NCBI RefSeq assembly: GCF_047663525.1
Contig: NC_092613.1
Location: 4,737,501 to 4,801,500, forward strand
Length of the DNA: 64,000 nucleotides
Reading direction: 5' to 3'
Source: Anas platyrhynchos
Taxonomy: Eukaryota > Chordata > Aves > Anseriformes > Anatidae
Shown: one piece after another, positions 53,761 to 64,000 of the stretch
Position numbering within the stretch: position 1 is the first letter of the stretch
Layout of the letters: each line of letters opens with the position of its first letter
Notes under the pieces: model-generated
Told to the model about the DNA's origin: nothing
Databases searched by the model: none
Seen by the model: only the letters and a program-made list of their open reading frames with translations
Position numbers and translations under genes: made by a program

Positions 53761-56700
53761 GGCTTCCCCCCCACCCTGTTCTACCCCCCTCTCCAGGGCA
53801 GCACGGGGATCCCACGATCAGTGCAGAGCCCTCCCAGCCCCCCCCCCATCTTTTTTGGGGTTGCTCCCCCCCCATCAGCTCCATCACTGCTCTGCTGCCC
53901 GGCCCCGCAGTGCAGGGGGGACCCCAGACCCTTCCCTTGCACCTCGCTGCCCACCCCCCCAAAGGGCTCTTGGCAGGTTTGGGGTTGGCTTTGACCCCCG
54001 GTGGTGTCCAGGGGACACGGGGGGGGGGGTCCCTGTGATGTGCTGGGGGGGCGATGCAGCATCTCCGTGTCCTTTGTGCTGTCTCCAAGCTGGGAACAAT
54101 GCCCCTCACGGGTCTTGCACCTCCATAAAGGAGCTGCCAGGCACCGAATTCACGCCTGGCTTTTGGGGGGGGGGGGCTTGGGGAGGGGATAGGGATGGGG
54201 CCCGGGGCTGGGTTGCAGATCCCCGACCTCTGCTGCGGATCCGCAGGGGATGGATGGAGCTGGGAGCCGAGCGGGGGCTCTTTGTTAGCGCCGTACCCGG
54301 CTGGGTGCATTCTGAGCGCAGCCGCTGGGGTCCTGCGACCCGCGGCGTTTTCTTCGCTCCTCTCCCTGCCAGGAAGGAGCCCCCGCATCCCCAAACCCAG
54401 CAGAAGGGGGTTAAGACCCCGGTGGAAACCCACGAGTGAAGCAGGTCCCGGTCGGAGCTGCCACCCCGCGTGGGTGCTGGGTGCTCGGTTTCCTCCCGCT
54501 CACCCCGTGCCTGCCCCGGCTCAGCCCGCGGCTTCCGCACTGCCCTGGGTCAGGCCCTGGGTGCACCGAGCTCCCCGCAGGCTGCCGGAGAGGGGCGAGG
54601 GAAGGCTCAGACCCTCCCCATCCCACTGCTCCTGCCTCGGAGCCCACCGCGGGGCTGCGGGAAGGGCCAGGGGGTGACCCAGGGGGTGACCCGAGGGGTG
54701 CCGCGGCCCCGTGCCCGCGAAGGCTCGAGGTGGATGGGGTGCGGATGGCAGAATGCAAAGGGGGTGGGTTAGAGCTCGAAGGGAGGTGCAGAGGCAGTGC
54801 CCTGGGCAGAGCACAAAAGATGCTGGGTGCAGCGTCAGGGATGGAGGGGGAAATGGGGGGGGGTGTGGGGCTGCGCCTGCCGCCGCCGCCTGCGTGTGGG
54901 TGCACCCAGGCACCTCCCGGCGCTGCCCGCTCGGGGTTTTCTGCCTTGTTCCACCCCACAGGCTGGGAATTGGGGCCAGGCTGGGGTCCGGCAGGCTGGG
55001 GGAGCAGCAGGGAGGGGACAGCATCCCTCCCGTGTGGGTGCTCCCCCGGTGCCTGTGCAGGGCAGGTCAGGGGTGGCCGTGCCAGGGCAGTGACCCGGGA
55101 GCCGAGCGATGCCGGTGGCTGCGGGTGGAGATTTCCTGCTGGCCGCACTCTTCCCGTCCTCCATCCTGCGTTTCTCTTGGGATGGAGCCTTGGAACAAAG
55201 GCCCCGGCTCAGGGCCGGTCCCTTTTTTCCCCAGGAGATGAGCGGGTGCTGTCAGGGATGGTGCTGCAGGGCCGAACCCTTCAGCCCCTGCCCGCGCTGC
55301 TGGCGGGTGCACGGGGAGGGGACCACGAGCAGGAGGTGATGGAAACGCGCATCCTCCCCTCCACGGCATCATCGTGGTGGGGCTGGGGCATCCATGGCGA
55401 GGATCGGGGTGGGGTGGGAAGGCACCCATCCCTTTCCCACCCCCCCAGCTCGGGGAAGGGTGCCTGTGTCCCCCCCGGGTGCCACCGGTGGGCAGCGGGG
55501 TGGTGGGGGGATGCTGTGGGGAGGTGAACGGGCAGGACAAAGGAGGGTGGGGGCGAGGAGGCTGCGAGACAAAGCAGGGAGGTCGCAGTGCTTGGAGGGG
55601 GGGGGGCTGCGTGGCTCCTGGCACAGGAGGGCCGAGCCTCTCCTCTCCCTGCTGCTTTTGTGCCCAAGCACAAGCACGGGTCCCCTCCCGCCCTGCGGGT
55701 TTCTTTGTGTGACACCTTGCGGGGGGGAGCAGCCGGGATGCGGGGTCCTCCCGGACCCCCACCCTCTGTGTGGAGCAGGTCCCAGCTCCCCCGGCTGTCT
55801 GGGGACAGGGCAGCTCCGGGAAGGGTTGCAGAGGAGGTCGAACGCCTTTGGGGTGCGGCAGGATGGGAACAAAAGCCCCAATTTTGTCCCTTTGTGTTGC
55901 CAGCCGTGCCCTTTTTTTTGGGTCTCTGCATCCCCGCTGTTGGTGGGAGCGAGGGGGGATGTGGGGGGACGTGGGGGTCTTGGCAGGAAGGTGCTGGGAG
56001 CTGCTGGGCGGTGGGCATGGTCCCACTGATGCCGAGAGGTGCTGCAGCCACCAGGTCCGATCTTTGGGGTCTCATGGAGCCCCCAGGGTTGGGAGGATCA
56101 AGAAAGGGGGGGGCCCTGGCTCTTCTGCTTGCCCTGCCCCGGCAGGAGGAGGCCGTGGAGATGTCACCCTTGGCCTTCACGTATGAAAGAAATTTTCCTC
56201 CTTCCCCTCTGAGAGCCTCGGCGGCCCTGTTGGCACCGGGGCCGCGTGGAGCTGGGTGCCGGGGGGGGGGTTATTTAGGGCACGGGGGTGTTTTTTGGGC
56301 TTCCTGGTGCGCCATGAGCGCAATGGCTGATGCCTGCAGCAGCGCCGCCGCCAGCAGCGAGAAACGCAGCCCTGGGGGTGCGCCCGGCCCCGCGCCCAGC
56401 GGGTCCCTGCAGCAGGGACCCACACCGTGCTCCGGTGGGCTCCTGCCCCATTTTTAGGGTCTGCCTTCCCCCTGCCACCAGTCCCGAGCCCTCTGGGTCG
56501 CTTCGTGGGCCCGTTGGAGCTCGCCGGCTCTGGCGGATGCGGCCGGGGAAGGAAGCGAGGGGCTGAGCCGGGTGCTGCGCGCCGCGGTGCTGAGCGGGGA
56601 GACCCCAAAACCTCGGGTGCTCGCTCAGCAACCCCGGGAAGCCAACAACCTCCCAACCCCTTTCCTTCTGCAGGTGACCTTCACAGCGTGGTTGCTGCAC

Positions 56701-56959
56701 AGCAGCTCGCTGCGGCTCCCCGCAGAGCTCAGCGGGGCTGGCCGGGCTCGGGGCCCCCCCCTCTCCGTGCGGCACCGGGCTCCTGGTGGGCTCCGGCAGC
56801 CGGGGGTGCTGCGGGGGGAGCGGGGCCCTGGAGCTGCTGGCGCCCGGCCCTGCTGCACGCGTGGTTTTGCTGTGTCAGGGAGCGCTGGTGGTGAGCAGGA
56901 ACCCGGGGCTGTTTGACTCCTTGGCTGGGGGGGGGGCTGAGAAGCCGGGCTGGCTGCAG

Positions 56960-57020
56960 AAACGCCCCCCCAAGGGCCCTTTGCAGCCCCCCAAGGGCCT
57001 TTTGCAGCCCCCCAAGCGCG
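56960..57020. repeat. Short tandem repeat of CCTTTTGCAGCCCCCCAAGG units
   Basis: Three tandem copies of a unit of about 20-21 bases, with small differences. Confidence 0.8.
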
Positions 57021-60000
57021 GCGTTGGTCGGGGGGAAAGCGGCACCCCCCGTGCCGGAGCTGCCTGCGGCACCCCAGCGCGCCCGGCCGGCTGCCGAGAC
57101 GCAGGAAGCTGAGCTTGTGAAATTGGGGAAGGAAGTTGAGTCGGATTTCAAGTTTATTTAAACTCTGCAACCTCCAGTCCTCCGCTGCTCTCAGGAACGC
57201 TCCTGCCGAGAGAGATGATGCTCCGTGCCCCTGTGCCGGCAGCGTTGGGTGCTGGCTGGGTGCTGCCCGGGGAGCTGCTCCCATCCTGTGCCCGGGAGGC
57301 AGGACGGGGTTTTTGGGGTGCTCAGCATCACGCAGCCATCGTGGAATGCCTGGGGGGGTCAGCTTGGTGTGACCATGGGGGGGCAAAGCGTCCTGCTGCC
57401 CTGCCTGGGGCTCCACTGCTCGCTGGGGGGGTTTCCGCTCACATGAAGCCTGTGGGATCGGGGTCGGTGCCAAGGAGGGGGGGTGGTTGTGCCCCCTTTT
57501 GAACCAGGAGGGCACGGGGCCGTGGGGGCTGGCTCCTCCCGGGGCTGGTTTTGGGTCCAGGTGGGGAGGTGGCATCAGCCTGAGCGGTGTCACGGCAGTG
57601 TCACCCGAGGGTGGTGGCACTGCGATGGGTGGCACAGCCCTGTCCCCGGTGCTCGCTGCCGTCCTGGTGCTGCTGTGGCTTGGAGCCCTTTGATGTAGTC
57701 CCAGGGGTGTGCGTTTAGTGGGAGGTGTCCCTCAAACGCTCTGTAGGGTCCCTTCCATCCCACATGGCTCTGGGACACCATGGGGACGTTGCCAGACCCT
57801 CCACCCCGCTGCCTGGGGATGTGCCTGGCCCCCAGGGTGACACCGGGACATCCCTTTTCCATCCTTTTTGGGGTGTCTCTCCCATCCCCAGGGACTGGGG
57901 GGCTCCCTGGTGATCGGGATCCAAGCTCCAAAACCGCATCCCGCGGCCGTGCGCATTTCCATCCCTGCCCCGAGCGGGGTTCAGGTGTGGGGGCCCCATG
58001 CTTGGGGGCAGCGCCGGGGCCAGGTGTGTGGGCGAGAGGGGTTTTTCCGTGCCTGGCCTCAATCAGGCGTGCGCCTGCTGGGTTTTACAGCGGAAATGTT
58101 GGAGAGGGGCTGGAAACCTCGGTGCTGCGAGGGGAACGGGGCCGCGCACGGCGTGGGGATGTCTCCTGGGGGCTGTTGGTGCGTGCACCCTACAGGATTG
58201 AACTGCTTGATGCCATGAAGTACCAGGAACTGGGGGCTCTTGGTGCCTTCCCCGCACCAGGAGCGAAATTTGAGGGGCAGGAGATGAGGCTCTGAATGAG
58301 GGCGGTTTGCAGGAGGTGAAGCTCCAAACAAAGCTGTCAGGAACACGGCCCCGGCCCCGGAGAGGGAAGGCGATACCCCCACCGAGCCCGTGCTGATCGA
58401 GGGGTCTGCCCCGGCCCCCCCCTCCCCAGTGTTGTGCTGTTCCTGCTGCGGGGGCTGGCCCCGGTGGTCCCAGGAGGGTTTTTCCTGCTGGAGGCTGTCA
58501 AAACAGTCCCCAGCTGCTGGGTTAAACAGCCGGCGGGCTCGGGGTGTGCTGGATCGCGTGGAGAGCTGAGCCTGGCCCTATAACCTGTGTAACCCCCCCC
58601 GGGGGGGTCCTGCCTGGCTGCTCTTCGTGCCCAGGGCTCTGTGGGTGCTGGGGGGGGGTGCCCTCGGTGCCCTGCTCCCCTCCCCAAGCTGGTGCTGATG
58701 TGTCCTGGGGCAGTGCCGTGCCAACCCAGCCTTCATGGGGGGGTGAAAGGCTTTATCAGTGCCCTCCTGCCCCCACCCACAGCAATCAGGACCCCACAGG
58801 CTCTCAGCCCCTTCCCTGGTGCTGCCCGATCAGAAACACCAGGGCCAAAGCTACCCAAATGCTCTCAGCTCTTCCCTCCCCAACCTGGCGCACGTGCGAG
58901 TGCCCGAGCCGAAGGACCTGGGTGTGAGAGTGGCCCCCGGGGGCTCTCGGGCACAGGACAGGGGGGGTTGAGGGGTTCTGTGGGCAGGGTGGGACGTGGT
59001 GGGGCCGTTCGCCGTGCCCTTGGCCAGAAGTTGTGAGGTTCCTGCTGCTGGAGGGTGAAAAATCCGTCACCAACTGCCAGAGCTCGCCCTGGGTGCGCAT
59101 CGCTTGGGGACAGCTCGAGGGGGTCGCCTCCGTCCCCGCTGTGCTCCAGGAGGTGAGCGGTGCTGGGAAAGGAGGAAGGGGCTCGTGTTGGGGGAAAAAA
59201 GGCTGGGAAAAGAGTGGAGGTGGGGTTCTGGTTCTTGTGCGTGACCCAGACCTGATACAGAGTGTGGGTGACGGGGTGGAGGAGCCCAGGAGCAGCGTGG
59301 GCGGTGTTGTGCCCATCACCCCGTGCTCGGGGCTATTTAGGGTGGGCTCTGGGTCTGCGACCCCTTTGTCTCCTCGGGGAGCCCCTGGGTGACCAAGGCA
59401 TGTGCCACCTGCATGGGTGCAGCCGAATTTTTGCTTGTGCTGGAGGGGAAAAGGGCAGAGAAAATCCCCCAGGGGCACGAGGGCGGCCGTCCTCCCTCTG
59501 AGCAAGCCCCTGTTAGCAGGAGGGCATCCCCCGCGCTGTGGGGCTGCAGCCTCTGCTCATCCATATTTCATGCTGGACCTTCCCGAGGGGAACACAGGGG
59601 TGTAAGGAGCCTGGTGCCATCCCCAGTGCGGGCCCAGCTTTGTTCCTGGTGGTTTTGGAACTTTCTCAGCCTGCCCGTGCCGTTCCTGTGCGCTTGGAGA
59701 GGACGGGGCCACGCGGTGCCCTGCGCCTTGGTCGCTTCATGCATGCTCCTTGCGCTGCCCACCCCAGGGTTTTGGGGCCCTTTGTGTGTGACTGCCCCCG
59801 GTCTGCCATCCATAAACGTCCTCGTGGCATCTCCCAGCCCTTCTCCAGGCAGGTCCAGCGAGGAGCCTTTGGGATCCCCAGCGGCTTTGGGATGGAGGAG
59901 GAGCCCGGAGGCACTGCGAACTCGGTGCTCCCGCTGCCCTCCAGGCGATGTGCTGGGAAAAACACCATCCCCTGCTCCCCCGAGCCCTGCTGAGCCCTGG

Positions 60001-60309
60001 GCTGGGGTCTGCTGGGTGCTGGGTCCCCCCGCGGGCTGCGCGTCCCCTGCCCCTTGGTGGGTCTCGGTGCGGAGCAGATGGCGCGGCTCGGGGCCGGTGT
60101 GCTCCTGCCAGAGCTAATGAGCAACACACGGCGCCTGCCAAGGCCTGATTTAAAGGTTTCCCTAAGCCTGGGAAAGCCTGGAGCAGGAGGATTAGGAGGC
60201 CCGGGGGGCTCTGGGGTTGAAGGCAGCGGGGTTTGCCCCACGGGGACCTGCTGTGCCCTCGGTGCTCAGCCGGCACGGAGGCAGGCTGAGCCCAGCGCTC
60301 GCCCGTGTT

Positions 60310-60450
60310 GTGCTGGCTCCCGCTAGGAAATGCCCTGCTATATCTCTTAATCTAAGCGTTTTCCGACCAGACCTGGCAGTCCCAGGGGAGCCTTATTCAA
60401 TTTGCTCTGATTGCCGAGCTGCTTCCCTGCCGCCGTAATTAAATGCTCGA
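60310..60450. promoter_or_regulatory. Candidate conserved non-coding element in KIF21B intron 1
   Basis: In the middle of GC-rich intron, about 140 bases have balanced composition and several homeodomain-like cores: CTTAATCTAAG, TTATTCAATTTG, GTAATTAAATG. This looks like an enhancer, but conservation cannot be tested here. Confidence 0.3.
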
Positions 60451-63439
60451 CTTTGTCTTGATTTGGGTCCGGAGCAACCTGTGTGGTGCCACCAGCCAGC
60501 TCTGGGCACGCGGGGACCTGGCTGGGGGCTCGTCCTCTGGGGATGGGGACAGGTCCTGGGGGGGGACGGATCCCGTTCTGTGCTGGCCTGGGGATGTGGG
60601 AAAACCACGGGGGTCTTCACTCTGACCTATCCCTGATGCTGGGGAGGGCAGAAAGAGGCTGGGAGCAGGGACGGGAGCGATGTGGGTGCCGTGGGGAGCG
60701 GGGATGGGAGCTGGGGGACCGCAGACACCATGGGGAGCGCAGCCAGGTGCTGCTTGGGCTCGCCCGGTGCTGTCTGTGCAGGTAAATCGGAGGCTGCTCG
60801 GCTGGCCCCGGGGCTGCCGGCTCCACCCTGCGCCAGCCCTCGCCGCCAGGGCTGCCTGCCAGAGCCTCCTCGGAGAGCTGGGAGCTCCCTGCTGCACCAG
60901 GGCAGTGCCCAGCAGTGGCTCTACCAGGCAGCGAGAGGTGGCAGCAGCCAGGGTGGTGGTGACCCCCGGGTGCCCAGCAGGTGTTGCAGGGGCTGCTTGC
61001 ACCCCCAGGCTGAAGCAGCTGCCCTGGACTGGGAACTGGTGGCGAGTGGACGTGTGCTTGGCCTCGCTGGGGAGTGCCAAGGGCTGGGACAGCCCCGGTT
61101 GGAAGTGGGCGATGCTGCAGGAGGGACGGATCCCTTCCCGTTGCATTGAAGCCCACCCCGCTGGCTGCAAGGCTGGAGGTGCTGGGGGGCTCCCCACGGG
61201 GTCTGCTCCTTCCCCCGGGGCTGGAGGGGGCCCTGAGGGCTGCCCGTGGGAGCCGACAGCCTCGTGCTGCCCGCCCAGGGCTTGGCTCCCAGCCTGGCAC
61301 CGAACAACCCGACCTTTGTGCGTGCCGCGGGGCGCTCCGCGGCGCTCCCTGCCCCTGGGGGTGCGGGACCCGCTCCCCGCTTCTCCGCTTCCTCCCCAAG
61401 ATGCTCGGCCACCCTGGCAGCCGAGCCATGGAGACGGAGCTTTCACAGCCTGCCAGCCCGGCAGGAAAGGGGAGGAGAGATGGAGAGGCTCCCCTCCGTG
61501 CCGCCGCTGAGCCTTTGTGTCCCCTTGTGTCCCCCGCGCGGATGCGGGCTTTCCCTGGCGTTGCGCCGCCTGTGATGCGGGGTCTGCGTGCCGATGCCGG
61601 AGCGGGTGGGCTCCTGCCGTGCCGCCTGTCATCCCCTCGGCGAGTGCTGCTGCTTTGGGAAGGAGATGGTTTGGGATTTCCCCCCCCCGCCCGTGCCTTC
61701 TGTCTGCGCATCCGTCTGCAGCCATCCCTGCGCTTCGTGCCTCAGTTTATCCGCGTAGGCACGAAGGAGATGGGGCTGGTGGTGCCCTGGGGACCCCAGG
61801 AACATTTGTGTCCTCCCCGCGCTGGTGGCTTTGCACTGAAGCAGCTGGGGACAGGCAGGGGGACAGCCAAATAGCTGGAGGAGCCTGCACCGGGATCAGC
61901 CGGGCTCTGCTCTCTGTGCTTGTCCCGGCCCCTCGGGGCAGGGCACCCTGGCACATTCAGTTCTGTGCTGGGCATCCCACTGCTGGGATTGTAGGGGAGG
62001 GAGCAGCTCCATCAGCCTGTAGGGTGGGCCCTGCTGGCACCCCCCCAGTTCTGCTGGGTGGACAGGACGTGGTGAGCATCCCTTTTGGTAGGGCAGGGCC
62101 ACGGAGAGGCAGAGCGCACCCGGACGGTGACCTGGTGCACCCCACGGTCACTGCTCTGTGTTGCAGAGGAAGGAAACTGAGGCAGGGCAAGGCAAAAAGT
62201 GGGGTCGTGGGGCTGAGAGTAGGGCTGAGGGGAGAGCCCGTGCTGGCTCTGCTGGTCCGTAGGGTTTAGGAGGAGGAGGTCTCGTGCCTCTACGCCCAGT
62301 GCCTGGTGTGGTGATGCCCCCCCTGGTAGGGCTGGGCTGGGCTGGGCTGAGACCCCCGAGGGGCAGAGAGCTGAGTCTGCCCAACGCCTGGGAGCTGGGA
62401 TGGTGGCACTGGCCTGGGGACACCTCCGTGGTGAGTCTTGGTGGCCTCGTAAATCTCCTGATGCTGGGTGGCCGGGCTGCTGGTGACAGCCGCGTCCCCC
62501 GTCTGTCTGCTGGCACTCGCTGTGCTCATCCCTGCCCTCTGCTCTGCTCTTGTAATGGGGGGGCTGATTTTTGGTGTCTGCAGCAGCTCCCTGGGGTGTA
62601 CCCGGGTGGTTCTTGGCCAATTGCCTGGGGACTAAGCCCCTCGCCGTGGTCGGGACCCTCCTGTGGGGCACCTGGGTCCCCTCCAGCCCCCGCAGGTCCC
62701 ACGGCTGCAGGAGCTGGGCTGAGGGATGGGCCCCGCTCGGGTGCTCAGGACCGGGGTGTTTGGATGGGAGATTTGGGGAGCAGGGGTAGGGAGATGGTGG
62801 TGTTGGCGTGTGGATGATCTGGAACAGCCCCATGCACCAGGCTCCAGGTGGATCCCCGAAAATCCTACAGAAAGCTCATGTGCAGTCACCCCAACGCTGC
62901 TGCACAGCCTCTCTCCCAGACCCACAGGCACATATTTAATTACTTGGAGCAATTAAAAAAAAAGAACGAAGGATTTTGCTGAAGGCCCTGCTTTGCTTTT
63001 TCTCGGAGAGGGAAAAATTTCCACAAGTGCCCTGCTTCCAGTTTGTTCCTCTGCCCGTCCCCGGGGGACGCTGTCCCCGTGTGCGCGCCTGGGGATGGGG
63101 AGGGCTTCATCTGGGTCAAAAAAAAAAAGAAAGTAATTAAAACTGGGGTTCATTTTCCTGGAGGAGGGTGGGCCCCTGGGGAAGGCGACGGCAGCGAGTC
63201 TCGGGCTGAGCACATCAGAAGCTGCTTTCTATTGTGGCTGCTGAGCTAAATATACCCGCGGACACCGCGCTGTTCCCACGCGTCTGCTGCGCAGCCTCGC
63301 GGCCCACCCACCTCCCACGCCGGGGGGATTTTTGCCCCCCCCCAGCCCTCCCGGTGAGCCCCATCCCGCAAAACCTCCTCTGCGGGCGCTGCGGGCTCGG
63401 GAGGAATTAATAGGCGCGTTGATGGAGCGCCAAGGGAGG

Positions 63440-63480
63440 GGAGCTCTGCAGTCATTAGCTCTAATGAGAGCCGCTTGCCA
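63440..63480. promoter_or_regulatory. Inverted TAAT-type motif pair in KIF21B intron 1
   Basis: CATTAG (63453-63458) and CTAATG (63461-63466) form an inverted repeat with a 2-base spacer, the layout bound by paired homeodomain dimers. GGAATTAATAGG occurs about 50 bases before. Confidence 0.3.
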
Positions 63481-64000
63481 GGGCGCTTGGCTCCGCGCTC
63501 CCTTCTTTCTCCGCAAGTCTCCGGGGACCCGGCAGCTTCCCCCGAAACCCGGAGCTGCTGCATGGCCCCGGCGCCTCTCGTGCAGCAGATCCACTTTGGT
63601 GCAGTGCCGGCAGTGCACCCCAAGGGTTTTGGGGGGCTGGGTGCAGCGGGTGGGGACGCGGGGGGTTGGTCGTGCCCGCAGCCGGAGCTGCCCTGGTCCC
63701 GTCTGCAGCCTGGGGCAGGCACGGGGCTGGGCGGAGGGTTGGGTCCGCTCGGAGGTTTTGGTGCTGGCACCGTCTCGTCGGCTTTTGCGCTTTGCATTTC
63801 ATTTTGTGCTTTTAATTTTGTCACTTTTCTAAGTGCAGTTTTGATCTCGCTGCCTCCTGAGCGGGTGCGCCCACGCTGGGGCTGGCTGCAGCGCGTCCCC
63901 TCGGCGTGCCTGTGCCCGTGCCCTGGCACTCTGGGCTGCTTCGAGGAATTGATCGGTGTCTACCTGCAGCCCGGGGCTTGCTGCCTGGCCGGGGACATGG

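Larger units (their letters stand above)
53524..64000 (+). other. KIF21B: KIF21B intron 1 (5' part)
   Basis: More than 10.4 kb of GC-rich intron without recognised exons. It holds short tandem repeats (53590-53760, 56960-57020) and three stretches of more balanced composition that look constrained (about 57100-57180, 60310-60450, 62930-63480). Long open frames here are by-products of GC-rich sequence. Confidence 0.75.

Noticed and set aside
52952-54433. 493-codon open frame on the - strand
   Set aside because: It runs through the minisatellite, the KIF21B CpG island and its intron. The translation is a Pro/Gly/Arg/Ala-rich low-complexity string without domains; it is a by-product of repeats and high GC.
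54436-55527. 363-codon open frame on the + strand in KIF21B intron 1
   Set aside because: There is no domain or motif, and the composition simply follows GC-rich DNA. It was checked for the kinesin motor sequence and has none.
56625-57635. 336-codon open frame on the - strand
   Set aside because: It includes the GGLQKALGGLQRALG repeat, which comes directly from the DNA tandem repeat at 56960-57020. No other support.
57728-57790. Possible CR1 antisense tip (GTAGGGTCCCTTCCATCCCA)
   Set aside because: Too short, with too little of the CR1 end remaining to support a call.
60439-61725. 428-codon open frame on the - strand
   Set aside because: Low-complexity Ala/Gly/Arg/Pro translation, overlapping similar long frames on the other strand; typical of GC-rich intron without stops.
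53524-64000. KIF21B exon 2 (IRPQLSKEK... motor domain)
   Set aside because: It was searched for by expected translation in all frames; no match before the window end.

Overview
This is vertebrate nuclear DNA, almost certainly from a bird. It has intron-split genes with canonical GT/AG junctions, many fragments of the bird-typical CR1 LINE, and a GC-rich, compact layout like an avian microchromosome. The species cannot be fixed from the sequence.

Three protein-coding genes are supported, all on the + strand. (1) A four-exon c-type lysozyme of the calcium-binding (pigeon/hoatzin-like) class at 13.98-15.81 kb; its catalytic Glu35 is replaced by Gln. (2) A complete 44-exon CACNA1S gene (skeletal-muscle L-type calcium channel alpha-1 subunit, Cav1.1; 19.45-51.21 kb). 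Every exon could be placed, and they join in frame into an 1833-residue protein, including the alternatively used exon 29. (3) The first coding exon of KIF21B (neuronal kinesin-4) at 53.49 kb. It is followed by more than 10 kb of its first intron, which runs off the window. CACNA1S followed by KIF21B in the same orientation matches the order on human chromosome 1q32.

Layout. 1-13.9 kb: no gene could be recognised. This part holds GC-rich unique DNA, a CpG-island promoter candidate near 5.0 kb with ATF/CRE, NRF1-like and RFX X-box motifs lying between two inverted CR1 copies, and a large block of nested antisense CR1 (6.66-9.03 kb). 13.9-16.8 kb: lysozyme gene. 16.8-19.4 kb: a possible LTR remnant, simple repeats, then a muscle-type promoter for CACNA1S (CArG box, CAGCTG E-box, MEF2 site). 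19.4-51.4 kb: CACNA1S. 51.4-53.1 kb: short intergenic gap with a roughly 660-bp minisatellite. 53.1-53.6 kb: CpG-rich KIF21B promoter and first exon, with a CTC-rich tract just before the start codon. 53.6-64 kb: KIF21B intron 1.

The genes do not form a pathway. CACNA1S is the voltage sensor of excitation-contraction coupling, KIF21B is a microtubule motor, and the lysozyme is a secreted protein. No CRISPR array, operon or other prokaryotic-style system is present. The most notable observations are the E35Q lysozyme, the inverted CR1 pair around an orphan CpG-island promoter, and the muscle cis-element cluster at CACNA1S.
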